The notes beneath the pieces are model-generated. The model saw nothing but the letters and a program-made list of their open reading frames with translations, was not told the origin of the DNA and ran no database searches. DNA of 64,000 nucleotides from Nitrospira sp. (GTDB lineage Bacteria > Nitrospirota > Nitrospiria > Nitrospirales > Nitrospiraceae). The DNA lies in the NCBI GenBank assembly GCA_030653545.1, contig JAURZE010000026.1, forward strand, positions 62,001 through 126,000, written 5' to 3'. A program made the position numbers and the translations under genes. This document shows, one piece after another, positions 1 through 6,335 of this stretch. Numbering within the stretch: position 1 is the stretch's first letter; each line of letters opens with the position of its first letter.

Positions 1-117
1 CACGCTTTCATAGGGTGGCGCAAGTTTGAGCTGTGCGTAGAACGTTTCCAGATGAGACCGGAACTCCTCGCGCAGGCGCTGCAGGGGATCCTGTGATGGA
101 ACAGCTGGTTCAGGCAT
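1..117 (-). CDS. Partial hypothetical protein, N-terminus only
   Basis: A reading frame on the minus strand starts with ATG (complement of 115-117) and stays open for 39 codons to the left edge. It begins MPEPAVPSQDPLQRL and continues as a charged, probably helical stretch. It is divergent from the lipoprotein gene at 209, which leaves about 90 bp for two promoters. No domain can be recognised in so short a piece. The frame could be fortuitous, but it fits the spacing and codon use of the neighbours. Confidence 0.5.
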   Translation of the reverse strand, partial: MPEPAVPSQDPLQRLREEFRSHLETFYAQLKLAPPYESV

Positions 118-208
118 AGTCGTAGTCCGGATGATACGGTATGATGGTTTCGAGTCACAAGTCCTGCGGGAAGTATTCGTGCATTGGCTATCACAGGAGG
201 TAGGTAAG

Positions 209-691
209 ATGATCAAGATGCGTTGGATGGTGTTGTCGATGGTCGGGATGTTGGCGTTGGGCGGCTGTTCTTCCCATCATCATCACGGGATGATGGAGTC
301 GGGCAAGAGCGATGCCTATTGGCAGAAGGGCCAGCAGGACATGGCGGGCTTGATCGACCGGACGGTGAAGGATCCGGCCAAGGCCACGCAGGTGAAAGCC
401 ATTGTCGGCGAGATTGTCACCGAGCTGAAGGCGGGCCGTGAGCAGGAGCGCGCCGCTCATCGCCAGCTCTATGCGCTCAGCGCCAATTATGCGGCGACGC
501 CCGAAGAGTTTACCAAGGTGATGGATGAGGCGAACAATCAGCGCATGAAGACGTCCACGAAGATTCTTGGCCTGCGGTTCAAAATGAAGGATCTGATGAC
601 GGCCGAGGAGTGGAAAGCGCTGTCCGACCAGATGCTGTCCTACAGCAGCAAGTATCAGCATGGGAGCGCCGGAGCGAAGACAGGGTATTAA
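209..691 (+). CDS. CpxP/Spy-like periplasmic lipoprotein
   Basis: The protein is 160 aa. The start at 209 is chosen because a strong AGGAGG lies at 195-200; an upstream in-frame ATG at 131 lacks one. Residues 1-20 form a lipoprotein signal ending in the lipobox LGGC, so Cys20 would be lipidated. A four-histidine run and a GMM follow directly, suggesting metal contact. The rest is helical and rich in Lys, Glu and Ala, with a region near the C-terminus (LMTAEEWKALSDQM) that resembles the helical heavy-metal-resistance or envelope-stress family around CpxP and Spy. A role as an envelope metal-stress or chaperone-like protein is inference from this resemblance. Confidence 0.7.
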   Translation: MIKMRWMVLSMVGMLALGGCSSHHHHGMMESGKSDAYWQKGQQDMAGLIDRTVKDPAKATQVKAIVGEIVTELKAGREQERAAHRQLYALSANYAATPEEFTKVMDEANNQRMKTSTKILGLRFKMKDLMTAEEWKALSDQMLSYSSKYQHGSAGAKTGY

Positions 692-760
692 GACGGGCTG
701 TGAAGCGTCTCTCGTGAAGCGTTGTTCGCACGCGAGAGGCGAACGACGAGATACGAGGAA

Positions 761-1789
761 CTAGTTTCGGACGGCAGCGGCTTTCAATGGCATGGGCGTC
801 CAGCGCGTGCCGCCGTCGGTGGAGTGATAGAGGCCGCTGCCGTTGGTGCCGACAAAGAGGTCTTGCGGATTCTTGGGGCTCATGGCCAGGGAACGGATGT
901 TCAAGGACGTGAGCCCCGCATTCATCGCCTGCCAGGTTTTGCCGCTATCCAGACTTTTCCAGACGCCGCCTGGTCCCCCGATATAAAGCTGTGTCGGTTG
1001 TGCCGGATCGATGAGCAGGCTGCTGACAAAGGGGTCTTTCATCCCTTCCCCGATCCGCTCCCATGATCGGCCCCCGTTGGCCGTGCGGAACAAGCCCTTG
1101 GTCGTTCCGGCATACACAATGTCCGGGGTGACTGGGTCAATGGCGATTGCATTCACACCCAGCGCCATGGCTCCCATCAGTTCCGTCTCGGGGATGAGTC
1201 CGGTATTGATCTTCTTCCACGAGGCCGCCGCGTCTTCCGATCGATACACGCCGCCGGTGGTGCCTGCGTAGAGGATGCGGGGATTCGTGGGGTGGATCGC
1301 GATCGACACCACGATGTGCACCTCTTTCATCCCCGCCATCCGCTCTTCCCACTCGCGCCCGCCGTCTTTCGTGGAGAAGGCGCCGACCGTCGTGGCAATG
1401 TAGATCTGCTCGTTGTTGGTGGAGTCGAACACGAATTGATTGATGAACGAGACGTGTTCCTTAAGCCCGACGTTGTGGGGGAGCCAATGTTGCCCGCCGT
1501 CCGGACTCTTGTAGACGGCGTCGGCCATGGTGCCGGCGTAGATCGTGGCCGGGAACTGCGGATCAATAGCGAGCGTCGTCACGCGGCGCGCGCTGAAACT
1601 CGGAAAGCGCTCCCAGGATGCCCCGGCATCGCGGGACTTGTAGACCGCATCGTTCGTGGCGACGTAGAGAATTTGAGTATTAGTTGGGTGTAGCGCAATC
1701 GAGACAATCGACTCGCTCTCTTTCTCGCAGCCAAGGCAGAAGAGGAGAAGAGCGAACGACGCCAATCTGAAGAGAGTGCGAATCAACAT
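761..1789 (-). CDS. Asp-box (BNR/sortilin-like) repeat lipoprotein
   Basis: The protein is about 342 aa. At least six blade-like repeats carry the Asp-box pattern, for example SRDAGASWE, SPDGGQHW, TKDGGREWE, SEDAAASW, TANGGRSWE and SLDSGKTW, each preceded by an IYAGT-like strand. This is the beta-propeller architecture of sialidase/sortilin/YCF48-like proteins. Starting at 1789, the N-terminus is a hydrophobic signal ending LLFCLGC, a lipobox, so the propeller is probably periplasmic and membrane-anchored. An alternative ATG is at 1810. The reading frame stays open further upstream, but that stretch lies in the palindromic repeat and is not considered coding. Such propellers usually bind proteins or assist assembly; the substrate here is unknown. 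Confidence 0.75.
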   Translation of the reverse strand: MLIRTLFRLASFALLLFCLGCEKESESIVSIALHPTNTQILYVATNDAVYKSRDAGASWERFPSFSARRVTTLAIDPQFPATIYAGTMADAVYKSPDGGQHWLPHNVGLKEHVSFINQFVFDSTNNEQIYIATTVGAFSTKDGGREWEERMAGMKEVHIVVSIAIHPTNPRILYAGTTGGVYRSEDAAASWKKINTGLIPETELMGAMALGVNAIAIDPVTPDIVYAGTTKGLFRTANGGRSWERIGEGMKDPFVSSLLIDPAQPTQLYIGGPGGVWKSLDSGKTWQAMNAGLTSLNIRSLAMSPKNPQDLFVGTNGSGLYHSTDGGTRWTPMPLKAAAVRN

Positions 1790-1844
1790 AACAGGGGTGG
1801 ACCTAATCATAGGCGTTGTTGTTGAGTCAAGAAGAAGGGGAGGG

Positions 1845-1938
1845 GCGAGGTGGCCGGCCAGTCTCTGTGCTCGCGGAACGCGCGCCCTCGGAAGGACCTC
1901 GTTCGACGCGCGCAGTGGAAACTCGCCGGCCACCTCGC
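1845..1938. repeat. Palindromic element type A, copy 1
   Basis: About 94 bp bounded by gcgaggtggccggcc and its near-complement gccggccacctcgc, with a loop containing tgctcgcggaacgcgcg. It is homologous to 2151-2245 and 3888-3982. Open frames run through it on both strands, as expected for a GC-rich palindrome, and are not genes. Confidence 0.85.
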
Positions 1939-1988
1939 TGAAAGTAGAGGGGAGGGGATAGCGCAGCGTAGGAAGGGGAAGGGAGGGA

Positions 1989-2106
1989 GGCGTGGCCCGG
2001 GCAATCTCCCTTGCTCGCGCCCCGCGCACACGGGATCAATCCGTATTTCTACATCAAGGGAGGTGCTCGGTGCATGCGCGCAGTGGGAGATCGCCCAAGC
2101 CACGCC
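1989..2106. repeat. Palindromic element type B, copy 1
   Basis: Left arm ggcgtggcccgggcaatctc (1989 on) pairs with the right arm ending gcccaagccacgcc at 2106. The loop shares ttgctcgcgcc with the other copies. The tail gcctctaaatgatgacgaag leads directly into type A copy 2, as it also does in the second array at 3841. Apart from elements A1, B1, A2 and B2, I see nothing in the interval 1790-2446. Confidence 0.85.
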
Positions 2107-2150
2107 TCTAAATGATGACGAAGGGAGTAATGCGAGGGGGAAGGAGGGAG

Positions 2151-2245
2151 GCGAGGCGGCCGGCCAGTCTCTGTGCTCGCGGAACGCGCGCCCTCAGAAG
2201 GGCCTCGTTCGACGCGCGCAGTTGAGACTCCACCAGCCGCCTCGC
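2151..2245. repeat. Palindromic element type A, copy 2
   Basis: Arms gcgaggcggccggcc and gccgcctcgc flank a loop that is nearly identical to copies 1 and 3. It follows type B copy 1 with the same spacer as in the 3587-3982 array. Confidence 0.85.
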
Positions 2246-2290
2246 TGAAAAGTGGAGGAAGGAGATTGCGTGGGTAGAAAGGGCGAGGGA

Positions 2291-2340
2291 GGCGTGGCCC
2301 GGGCGATCTCCCGTGCTCGCGCCTTGCGCACACGGGAAGG
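2291..2340. repeat. Palindromic element type B, half copy
   Basis: The left arm ggcgtggcccgggcgatctc and the loop start gtgctcgcgcc are present, but no matching right arm follows. It looks like a truncated copy, placed just upstream of higBA. Confidence 0.7.
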
Positions 2341-2428
2341 GGTGGCGTTCCCCTCATTCCGACTGCGCAAGGTGCGTTTGAGGGGGATGGTCATCGTAGT
2401 AACGTGCTTCTCCAGCGGCTTGTCAGGC

Positions 2429-2445
2429 GTAACGTAATAGGTTAC
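2429..2445 (+). promoter_or_regulatory. Candidate higBA operator (GTAAC-N7-GTTAC)
   Basis: An inverted repeat GTAAC/GTTAC separated by seven bases ends immediately before the first possible higB start codon. HigA-type antitoxins usually bind such palindromes over their own promoter. Assignment is by position and symmetry only. Confidence 0.35.
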
Positions 2446-2455
2446 AGTGTCCCGT

Positions 2456-2734
2456 GTGATCCGCAGCTTCAAGCATAAGGGCCTAGGCCGCTTCTTCGAG
2501 AGCGGGAGTAAATCAGGTATCCAGGCTCAACATGCAGAGCGGGTGCGCCTGATTTTGGCCCAATTGAATGCGGCCACCTCGCCACGGGATATGGCGCTGC
2601 CGGGGTTAGACCTTCATCCGCTCAAGGGAGACCGCAAAGGCACCTGGGCTGTGTCGGTAAGCGGGAACTGGCGGATCACGTTTCGGTTTGTCGGTAAGGA
2701 CGCAGAGGTTGTCGATTACGAGGATTATCACTGA
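2456..2734 (+). CDS. higB: HigB-type toxin of a type II toxin-antitoxin system
   Basis: The 92-aa protein begins MIRSFKHKGLGRFFESG and ends DAEVVDYEDYH, the typical ends of RelE/ParE-fold HigB mRNA interferases, with the internal hallmark LHPLKGDRKGTW followed by NWRITFRF. HigB cleaves mRNA at the ribosome. GTG at 2456 gives the usual family N-terminus; GTG at 2447 would add three residues. The antitoxin gene follows after 12 bp in the usual toxin-first higBA order. The gene lies between two arrays of palindromic elements, which suggests mobility. Confidence 0.9.
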   Translation: MIRSFKHKGLGRFFESGSKSGIQAQHAERVRLILAQLNAATSPRDMALPGLDLHPLKGDRKGTWAVSVSGNWRITFRFVGKDAEVVDYEDYH

Positions 2735-2746
2735 CGAGGTCACGCT

Positions 2747-3031
2747 ATGCGCATGCACAATCCCCCTCACCCAGGGACCATCATCAAGCATCTGTGTTTA
2801 GACCCGCTCAGCTTGAGTGTCACTCAGGCTGCTCAGGCCTTGGGGGTTAGCCGGAAAACCCTCTCTGCCATTTTGAACGGCCGGGCGGGGATTAGTCCTG
2901 AGATGGCGGTTCGCCTGTCGATGGCATTCGGCACTTCGTCTGAGAGCTGGCTCAATCAGCAAACCCAGTATGACCTGTGGCACGCCGAGCAGCGCCGCAA
3001 AGAACTTCGTGTCGCCAAGCTTGCGGTATAG
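2747..3031 (+). CDS. higA: HigA-type antitoxin, XRE-family HTH
   Basis: The 94-aa protein begins [20 protein letters not shown], the characteristic start of HigA antidotes. An XRE helix-turn-helix follows ([20 protein letters not shown]) and then the conserved [20 protein letters not shown]. HigA neutralises HigB and represses the operon by binding the palindrome ahead of it. It is co-transcribed with the upstream toxin gene, with a 12-bp gap. Length and motifs are complete, so this pair looks functional. Confidence 0.92.
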   Translation: MRMHNPPHPGTIIKHLCLDPLSLSVTQAAQALGVSRKTLSAILNGRAGISPEMAVRLSMAFGTSSESWLNQQTQYDLWHAEQRRKELRVAKLAV

Positions 3032-3094
3032 AAGTAGGGTAATTTAAGGGGCAGCCCCCTTGCTCTTGTCACCGTGAGATTGCGAGGTGGGATC

Positions 3095-3442
3095 ATGAAA
3101 ACGGTCATACTTGAAGTGCGCTCTCCTGAGGAAGGCATGGCTGAGTTCGCGCAGGCCTGGAAGTCGGGCAAGGCGCATCGGTCGGCGCGCATTGGCTTTG
3201 CGACTCCTGAACTGCTGTGGAAGGTACTGTCTGCCAAACGATGGGACCTTCTGAAGGCGCTGTGCGGCGCCGGGCCGGTTTCCATCCGCGAAGCGGCACG
3301 CCGCGTTCAACGGGATGTGAAGGCCGTTCACAGCGACGTCACGGCTCTGTTGTCCGCCGGCTTGTTGAATCGTACGAAAACCGGCGGCATCGAATTCCCC
3401 TACGAGGCCGTAAAGGTCGAGTTCCTACTCCAGGCCGCATAA
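3095..3442 (+). CDS. HTH protein of the HVO_A0114/TumA-like antitoxin type
   Basis: The protein is 115 aa, starting at ATG 3095 behind gaggtgg. A short N-terminal segment precedes a winged helix-turn-helix (VLSAKRWDLLKALCGAGP, then IREAARRVQRDVKAVHSDV and LLSAGLLNRTKTGGIEFPY). This is the layout of HVO_A0114-family DNA-binding proteins, which commonly sit beside a DUF6516 (TumE-like) toxin. No such toxin lies on either side here: upstream is higA and downstream is the repeat array. It may be an orphan antitoxin or a regulator captured by the higBA locus. Family assignment is by pattern, so the name is moderately sure and the role is inference. Confidence 0.7.
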   Translation: MKTVILEVRSPEEGMAEFAQAWKSGKAHRSARIGFATPELLWKVLSAKRWDLLKALCGAGPVSIREAARRVQRDVKAVHSDVTALLSAGLLNRTKTGGIEFPYEAVKVEFLLQAA

Positions 3443-3586
3443 CCTACCGGGCGAGCATGTAGCGACCCTTCACTCGCGGCAATGAGCCATGGCAGTGCTA
3501 AGAGCTGGCGTCGGCTCTATAGCGTTATCACTGTCCGCGCCGCATCTTCATTACTAGACAGCGTCATAACCAGAAATCTGAGTTAA

Positions 3587-3843
3587 GGCGTGGCCCGGGC
3601 GATCTCCCTTGCTCGCGCCACGCGCACGTGAGGAGGGGAGGAACGCCACCCCTGTCGCTCCTGTGCTCCCGGAGTGCGCACGCGGGATCAATCAGATGGT
3701 GAAATCAAGGGCGGTGCTCCCTCCATGGGCGCAGTAGGAACGACAAGGTGCCATTCCTTTGGGAGCGGGCAAATAATCTCGGCGCATCCCAGGGTGGGCG
3801 GGTGAAAAGGTTGCGCGCAGTGGGAGATTGCCCAGGCCACGCC
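3587..3843. repeat. Palindromic element type B, copy 3, with a nested element
   Basis: Outer arms ggcgtggcccgggcgatctc and gggagattgcccaggccac match type B copy 1. Inside lies a second palindrome with arms 3640-3662 and 3736-3757 (ggaacgccacccctgtcgct against aggaacgacaaggtgccatt), around a loop again carrying tgctcccggagtgcgcac. One related element therefore seems to have inserted into another. The stretch 3443-3586 holds nothing I recognise. Confidence 0.8.
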
Positions 3844-3887
3844 TCTAAATGATAGCAAAGGGAGTAATGCGAGGGGGAAGGAGGGCG

Positions 3888-3982
3888 GCGAGGCGGCCGG
3901 CAAGTGTCTGTGCTCGCGGAACGCGCGCCCTCAGAAGGACCTCGTTCGACGCGCGCAGATGAGACTCCGCCAGCCGCATTGC
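3888..3982. repeat. Palindromic element type A, copy 3
   Basis: Near-identical to 2151-2245, and joined to type B copy 3 by the same spacer (gcctctaaatgatagcaaag and onward). The right arm is slightly degenerate (gccgcattgc). From 3983 to 4174 the sequence is AT-richer and no gene is seen. Confidence 0.8.
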
Positions 3983-4174
3983 TTAAAGGGGAAACAAAGA
4001 GGAATAGGGCCTAACGCATTGAATGATCGTCGACTAAGGCGTATTGTTCGCGACTGGCGATGGTGTGTTTCACGGGCAGGAAATGGCCGATTCGGTCCTT
4101 GTGCGGATCAGCCTAAACATTGTTGGACGGCAACTTGCACAAGCAGAAAAGTATCACGAGGAGGAGAACCAAAG

Positions 4175-4798
4175 ATGGCTGATTTCATTTACACAACCGT
4201 CCCGGGGAAAATAAAACAGCTACTCCAGAAAATCAGAGAAGTCGGCGTGCCCCAAAAAGCTACCGTACAATGGCTTAAAGCCGTTGGCTTTAAATCTAGT
4301 AACGATGCATCGTTGCTTGGCGTCCTGAAGTTTATCGGCTTTATTGACTCAAGCAGCGTCCCCAGTTCGAAGTGGGCTCAATACAGAGGCGCAAACCACA
4401 AGGTTGTACTTGGAGAGGCACTTCGCGAGGGTTACGCGGACCTATTCGCTGTCTATCCAGACGCAAACCAACGAAGCCAAAGTGATATCGATCATGTTTT
4501 CAGCACAAGCTCATCGGGTGGAAAGCAGGTCATCGCAAAGACAGTGAGCACCTTCAAAGCACTTGCGGAACAGGCAGAATTTTCGCCAGTAAATGAACAG
4601 ACCGACCTTCGCATGCCCTCTGGTCCTCTCCATACGCCGGCGGTTCAACCCCCAGGTGGGGCCGGCCGCAGTTCGTTTGGGCCTGCATTACATATCGATG
4701 TTCAGATTCATATATCGCCAGAGGCTTCGGCGGACCAAATAGATCAAATCTTCGCAAGCATGTCTAAGCATCTTTATGGTTCAAAGAAGCCTGAATAA
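4175..4798 (+). CDS. DUF5343 domain protein, first gene of a cassette
   Basis: The protein is 207 aa. ATG 4175 follows gaggaggag at 4159-4167. Residues 1-130 match the DUF5343 family: TVPGKIKQLLQKIREVGVP, AVGFKSSNDASLLGVLKFIG, then LREGYADLFAVYPDANQRS and STFKALAEQAEFS. The C-terminal 70 residues are a linker plus a strand-rich tail, HIDVQIHISPEASADQIDQI, which in other proteins often marks an oligomerisation or partner contact. The stop codon overlaps the next start (TAATG), so the two products are probably made together. GC content is clearly lower than in the chromosome around it. The function of DUF5343 is unknown; its frequent presence in accessory DNA suggests a defence or addiction role, but that is inference. 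Confidence 0.8.
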   Translation: MADFIYTTVPGKIKQLLQKIREVGVPQKATVQWLKAVGFKSSNDASLLGVLKFIGFIDSSSVPSSKWAQYRGANHKVVLGEALREGYADLFAVYPDANQRSQSDIDHVFSTSSSGGKQVIAKTVSTFKALAEQAEFSPVNEQTDLRMPSGPLHTPAVQPPGGAGRSSFGPALHIDVQIHISPEASADQIDQIFASMSKHLYGSKKPE

Positions 4799-5310
4799 TG
4801 GCAGGCGCACGTAATATATTCTCGGTTGCGAAAGCGATCCAAGCGGATGTCGCAAAAGAGCTGGGGCCGCCAGAAGAAGGGCTGCGCTCCTCCACGCAAT
4901 GCGTGATCCCGCTGTCTGTTGTACGTGGGACACGCGGATACATCGAACGCGTAGCCAACCAAATCAATGGGGCTTACGAAAATGGTTGGTATGACGCATG
5001 CGCAGTTATGATTCGCCGCGTTCTAGAAACGCTGATTATCGAAGCCTACGAACATTACAACCTTGCAGCGAGCATAAAAAACGCGGCGGGCGACTTTTTC
5101 TATTTAAGGGATCTCATCGACAAATGCCTTCAAGAAACTGCTTGGAACCTGAGTCGGAATTGTAGACAGGCAATGCCGAAACTTAAGGACATTGGCGACA
5201 AGTCGGCACATAGTCGAAGATACAACGCTCATAGGGGCGATATCGATCCACTGTTGTTGGATATTAGATTGGTCGTGCAGGAGTTTGTTTACCTTGCAGG
5301 GCTCAAGTAA
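4798..5310 (+). CDS. DUF4145-like helical protein, second gene of the cassette
   Basis: The 170-aa protein starts one base inside the stop codon of the DUF5343 gene. It is mostly helical, with a central WYDACAVMIRRVLETLIIEA motif followed by LIDKC and a C-terminal IGDKSAHSRRYNAHRGDID. This is the pattern of DUF4145/HEPN-like proteins, in which an Arg/His motif on paired helices can act as an RNase site. No exact family is claimed. The gene ends three bases before the attC site, the usual position of the last gene in an integron cassette. Together with the upstream gene it forms a two-gene cassette of unknown function. Confidence 0.7.
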   Translation: MAGARNIFSVAKAIQADVAKELGPPEEGLRSSTQCVIPLSVVRGTRGYIERVANQINGAYENGWYDACAVMIRRVLETLIIEAYEHYNLAASIKNAAGDFFYLRDLIDKCLQETAWNLSRNCRQAMPKLKDIGDKSAHSRRYNAHRGDIDPLLLDIRLVVQEFVYLAGLK

Positions 5311-5313
5311 GCC

Positions 5314-5380
5314 GCCCAACAAGGCGCTCCAGCCGACGTCGGCGCTAACGCGCCGCCGCGTCTGAGCTTGGTCGTTAGGC
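5314..5380 (+). other. Integron attC recombination site
   Basis: R'' box GCCCAAC (5314-5320) and R' box GTTAGGC (5374-5380) are complementary apart from one base. The inner boxes CCAGCCGACG and CGTCTGAGCTTGG pair with extra-helical bases. The centre CGGCGCTAACGCGCCG forms a hairpin. Size (67 bp), box order and spacing match single-strand attC substrates of integron integrases, with cleavage expected at G/TTAGGC. It lies just after the stop codon of the preceding gene and 19 bp before the next start. No integrase gene is present in the window. Confidence 0.88.
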
Positions 5381-5399
5381 GTGACTGGTAGTGCGGCTT

Positions 5400-5789
5400 A
5401 TGCTTCACCCCAATCAATTTAAGGTCAACGATGCTTGGATTGCCTTTCGGCTCAATGATGCGGCTATTGTCACGGAACGAGACGGCGACTTTGATTGCAT
5501 AGCCTTGATGGACGCGGCGAGTTGCTGCATTCTCGGTATGGAAATGTATTCCGCCCGTGCCAAGGGTCCGTCCGCGCAAGAGTCGCGCCGCTTGCTGCAG
5601 AAGGCGCACGGTCGCGAAGGCAAATTTCCGCAAAGACTGTTCGTTGCAGAAGGACAAGTTGCAGATGCGCTGTGTCAGGAAGCAGCTCGCCTCACAATCG
5701 AGGTTGTCACTGTTCCGGAGGATGAACTGCTCGTGTTTATCGGCGAAGCACGTGACGGGTTCAAAGAACGTTTTGGGAGAACACAGTGA
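5400..5789 (+). CDS. Hypothetical cassette protein
   Basis: The 129-aa protein starts with ATG at 5400, only 19 bp after the attC cleavage side, as cassette genes usually do. A GTG at 5391 would add three residues. The N-terminal half is strand-rich (AWIAFRLNDAAIVTERDGDF, then CIALMDAASCCILGMEMY). The second half contains an alpha/beta unit (RLFVAEGQVADALCQEAARL, then VVTVPEDELLVFIGEARD). I do not recognise the family. A decayed attC-like start (gtctagccatgcgctggagc) follows the stop at 5791. Its being a cassette gene is well supported; its function is unknown. Confidence 0.72.
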   Translation: MLHPNQFKVNDAWIAFRLNDAAIVTERDGDFDCIALMDAASCCILGMEMYSARAKGPSAQESRRLLQKAHGREGKFPQRLFVAEGQVADALCQEAARLTIEVVTVPEDELLVFIGEARDGFKERFGRTQ

Positions 5790-5879
5790 CGTCTAGCCAT
5801 GCGCTGGAGCGGCGGGGGATCGGGTACAGTGCGGTTGTGAAGAAGTGTGAGGTGATCGGAAGCTCACCGAAAATCATAA

Positions 5880-5978
5880 TGTCTCCATTTCTGGCCCCGA
5901 GTGAACGATCAGTTCCGCCTCTGTTTTCGTTGGACGGACACCGGGGCGGAAGATGTTGAGATTGTAGACTATCATTGA
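5880..5978 (+). pseudogene. C-terminal remnant of a HigB toxin
   Basis: In frame with the TGA at 5976-5978, the last 24 codons read NDQFRLCFRWTDTG then AEDVEIVDYH, the conserved end of HigB. Upstream of about 5901 the frame no longer matches and no start or N-terminal half exists. A HigA gene follows after six bases, so this was once a complete higBA operon. Loss of the toxin seems to coincide with the junction to the cassette-like DNA at about 5791-5900. Confidence 0.8.
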
Positions 5979-5984
5979 GCGAGG

Positions 5985-6305
5985 ATGACGATGCGCAAAC
6001 TGAAGCCGGTCACGCCTGGCGAGCTCTTGTTGGAAGAATTCCTCAAGCCCATGGAGCTGAGCCGGTACCGGCTGGCGAAGGAAATCGGTGTTCCGGCACA
6101 GCGCATTGGCGATATTGTGGCCGGCAGCCGCTCAATTACGGCCGACACCGACTTGCGCCTGTGCCGATTCTTCGGCCTTTCGAACGGGTATTGGTTGCGA
6201 GCTCAGGCGGCCTATGACATGGAAGTCGCAGAACGAGCGTTAGGTTCGAAGCTCTCAAAAATCAAGCCATGGTCTGGATCAAAAGGGTTGAAGGTTGCAT
6301 CCTGA
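5985..6305 (+). CDS. higA: HigA-type antitoxin left without its toxin
   Basis: The 106-aa protein begins MTMRKLKPVTPGELLLEEFL and carries an XRE helix-turn-helix (LAKEIGVPAQRIGDIVAGSR), followed by ITADTDLRLCRFFGLSNGYW. These are standard HigA landmarks. An alternative ATG lies at 5991. The partner toxin is reduced to its last codons just upstream, so the antitoxin is solitary. It may persist as a regulator or as an anti-addiction protein that neutralises related HigB toxins; the sequence cannot decide this. It differs clearly from the HigA at 2747. Confidence 0.88.
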   Translation: MTMRKLKPVTPGELLLEEFLKPMELSRYRLAKEIGVPAQRIGDIVAGSRSITADTDLRLCRFFGLSNGYWLRAQAAYDMEVAERALGSKLSKIKPWSGSKGLKVAS

Positions 6306-6335
6306 TTTCAGCCGTAGCAGTTACCCTCTCGCTCC

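Noticed and set aside
1850-2357. Several open frames on both strands of the region between the Asp-box gene and higB
   Set aside because: They follow the symmetry of the GC-rich palindromic elements, have no ribosome binding sites and no domain content.
4009-4126. A possible second attC (GCCTAAC ... GTTGGAC) upstream of the DUF5343 gene
   Set aside because: The R boxes pair poorly and no L boxes or central hairpin could be found, so it does not reach the standard of the 5314 site.
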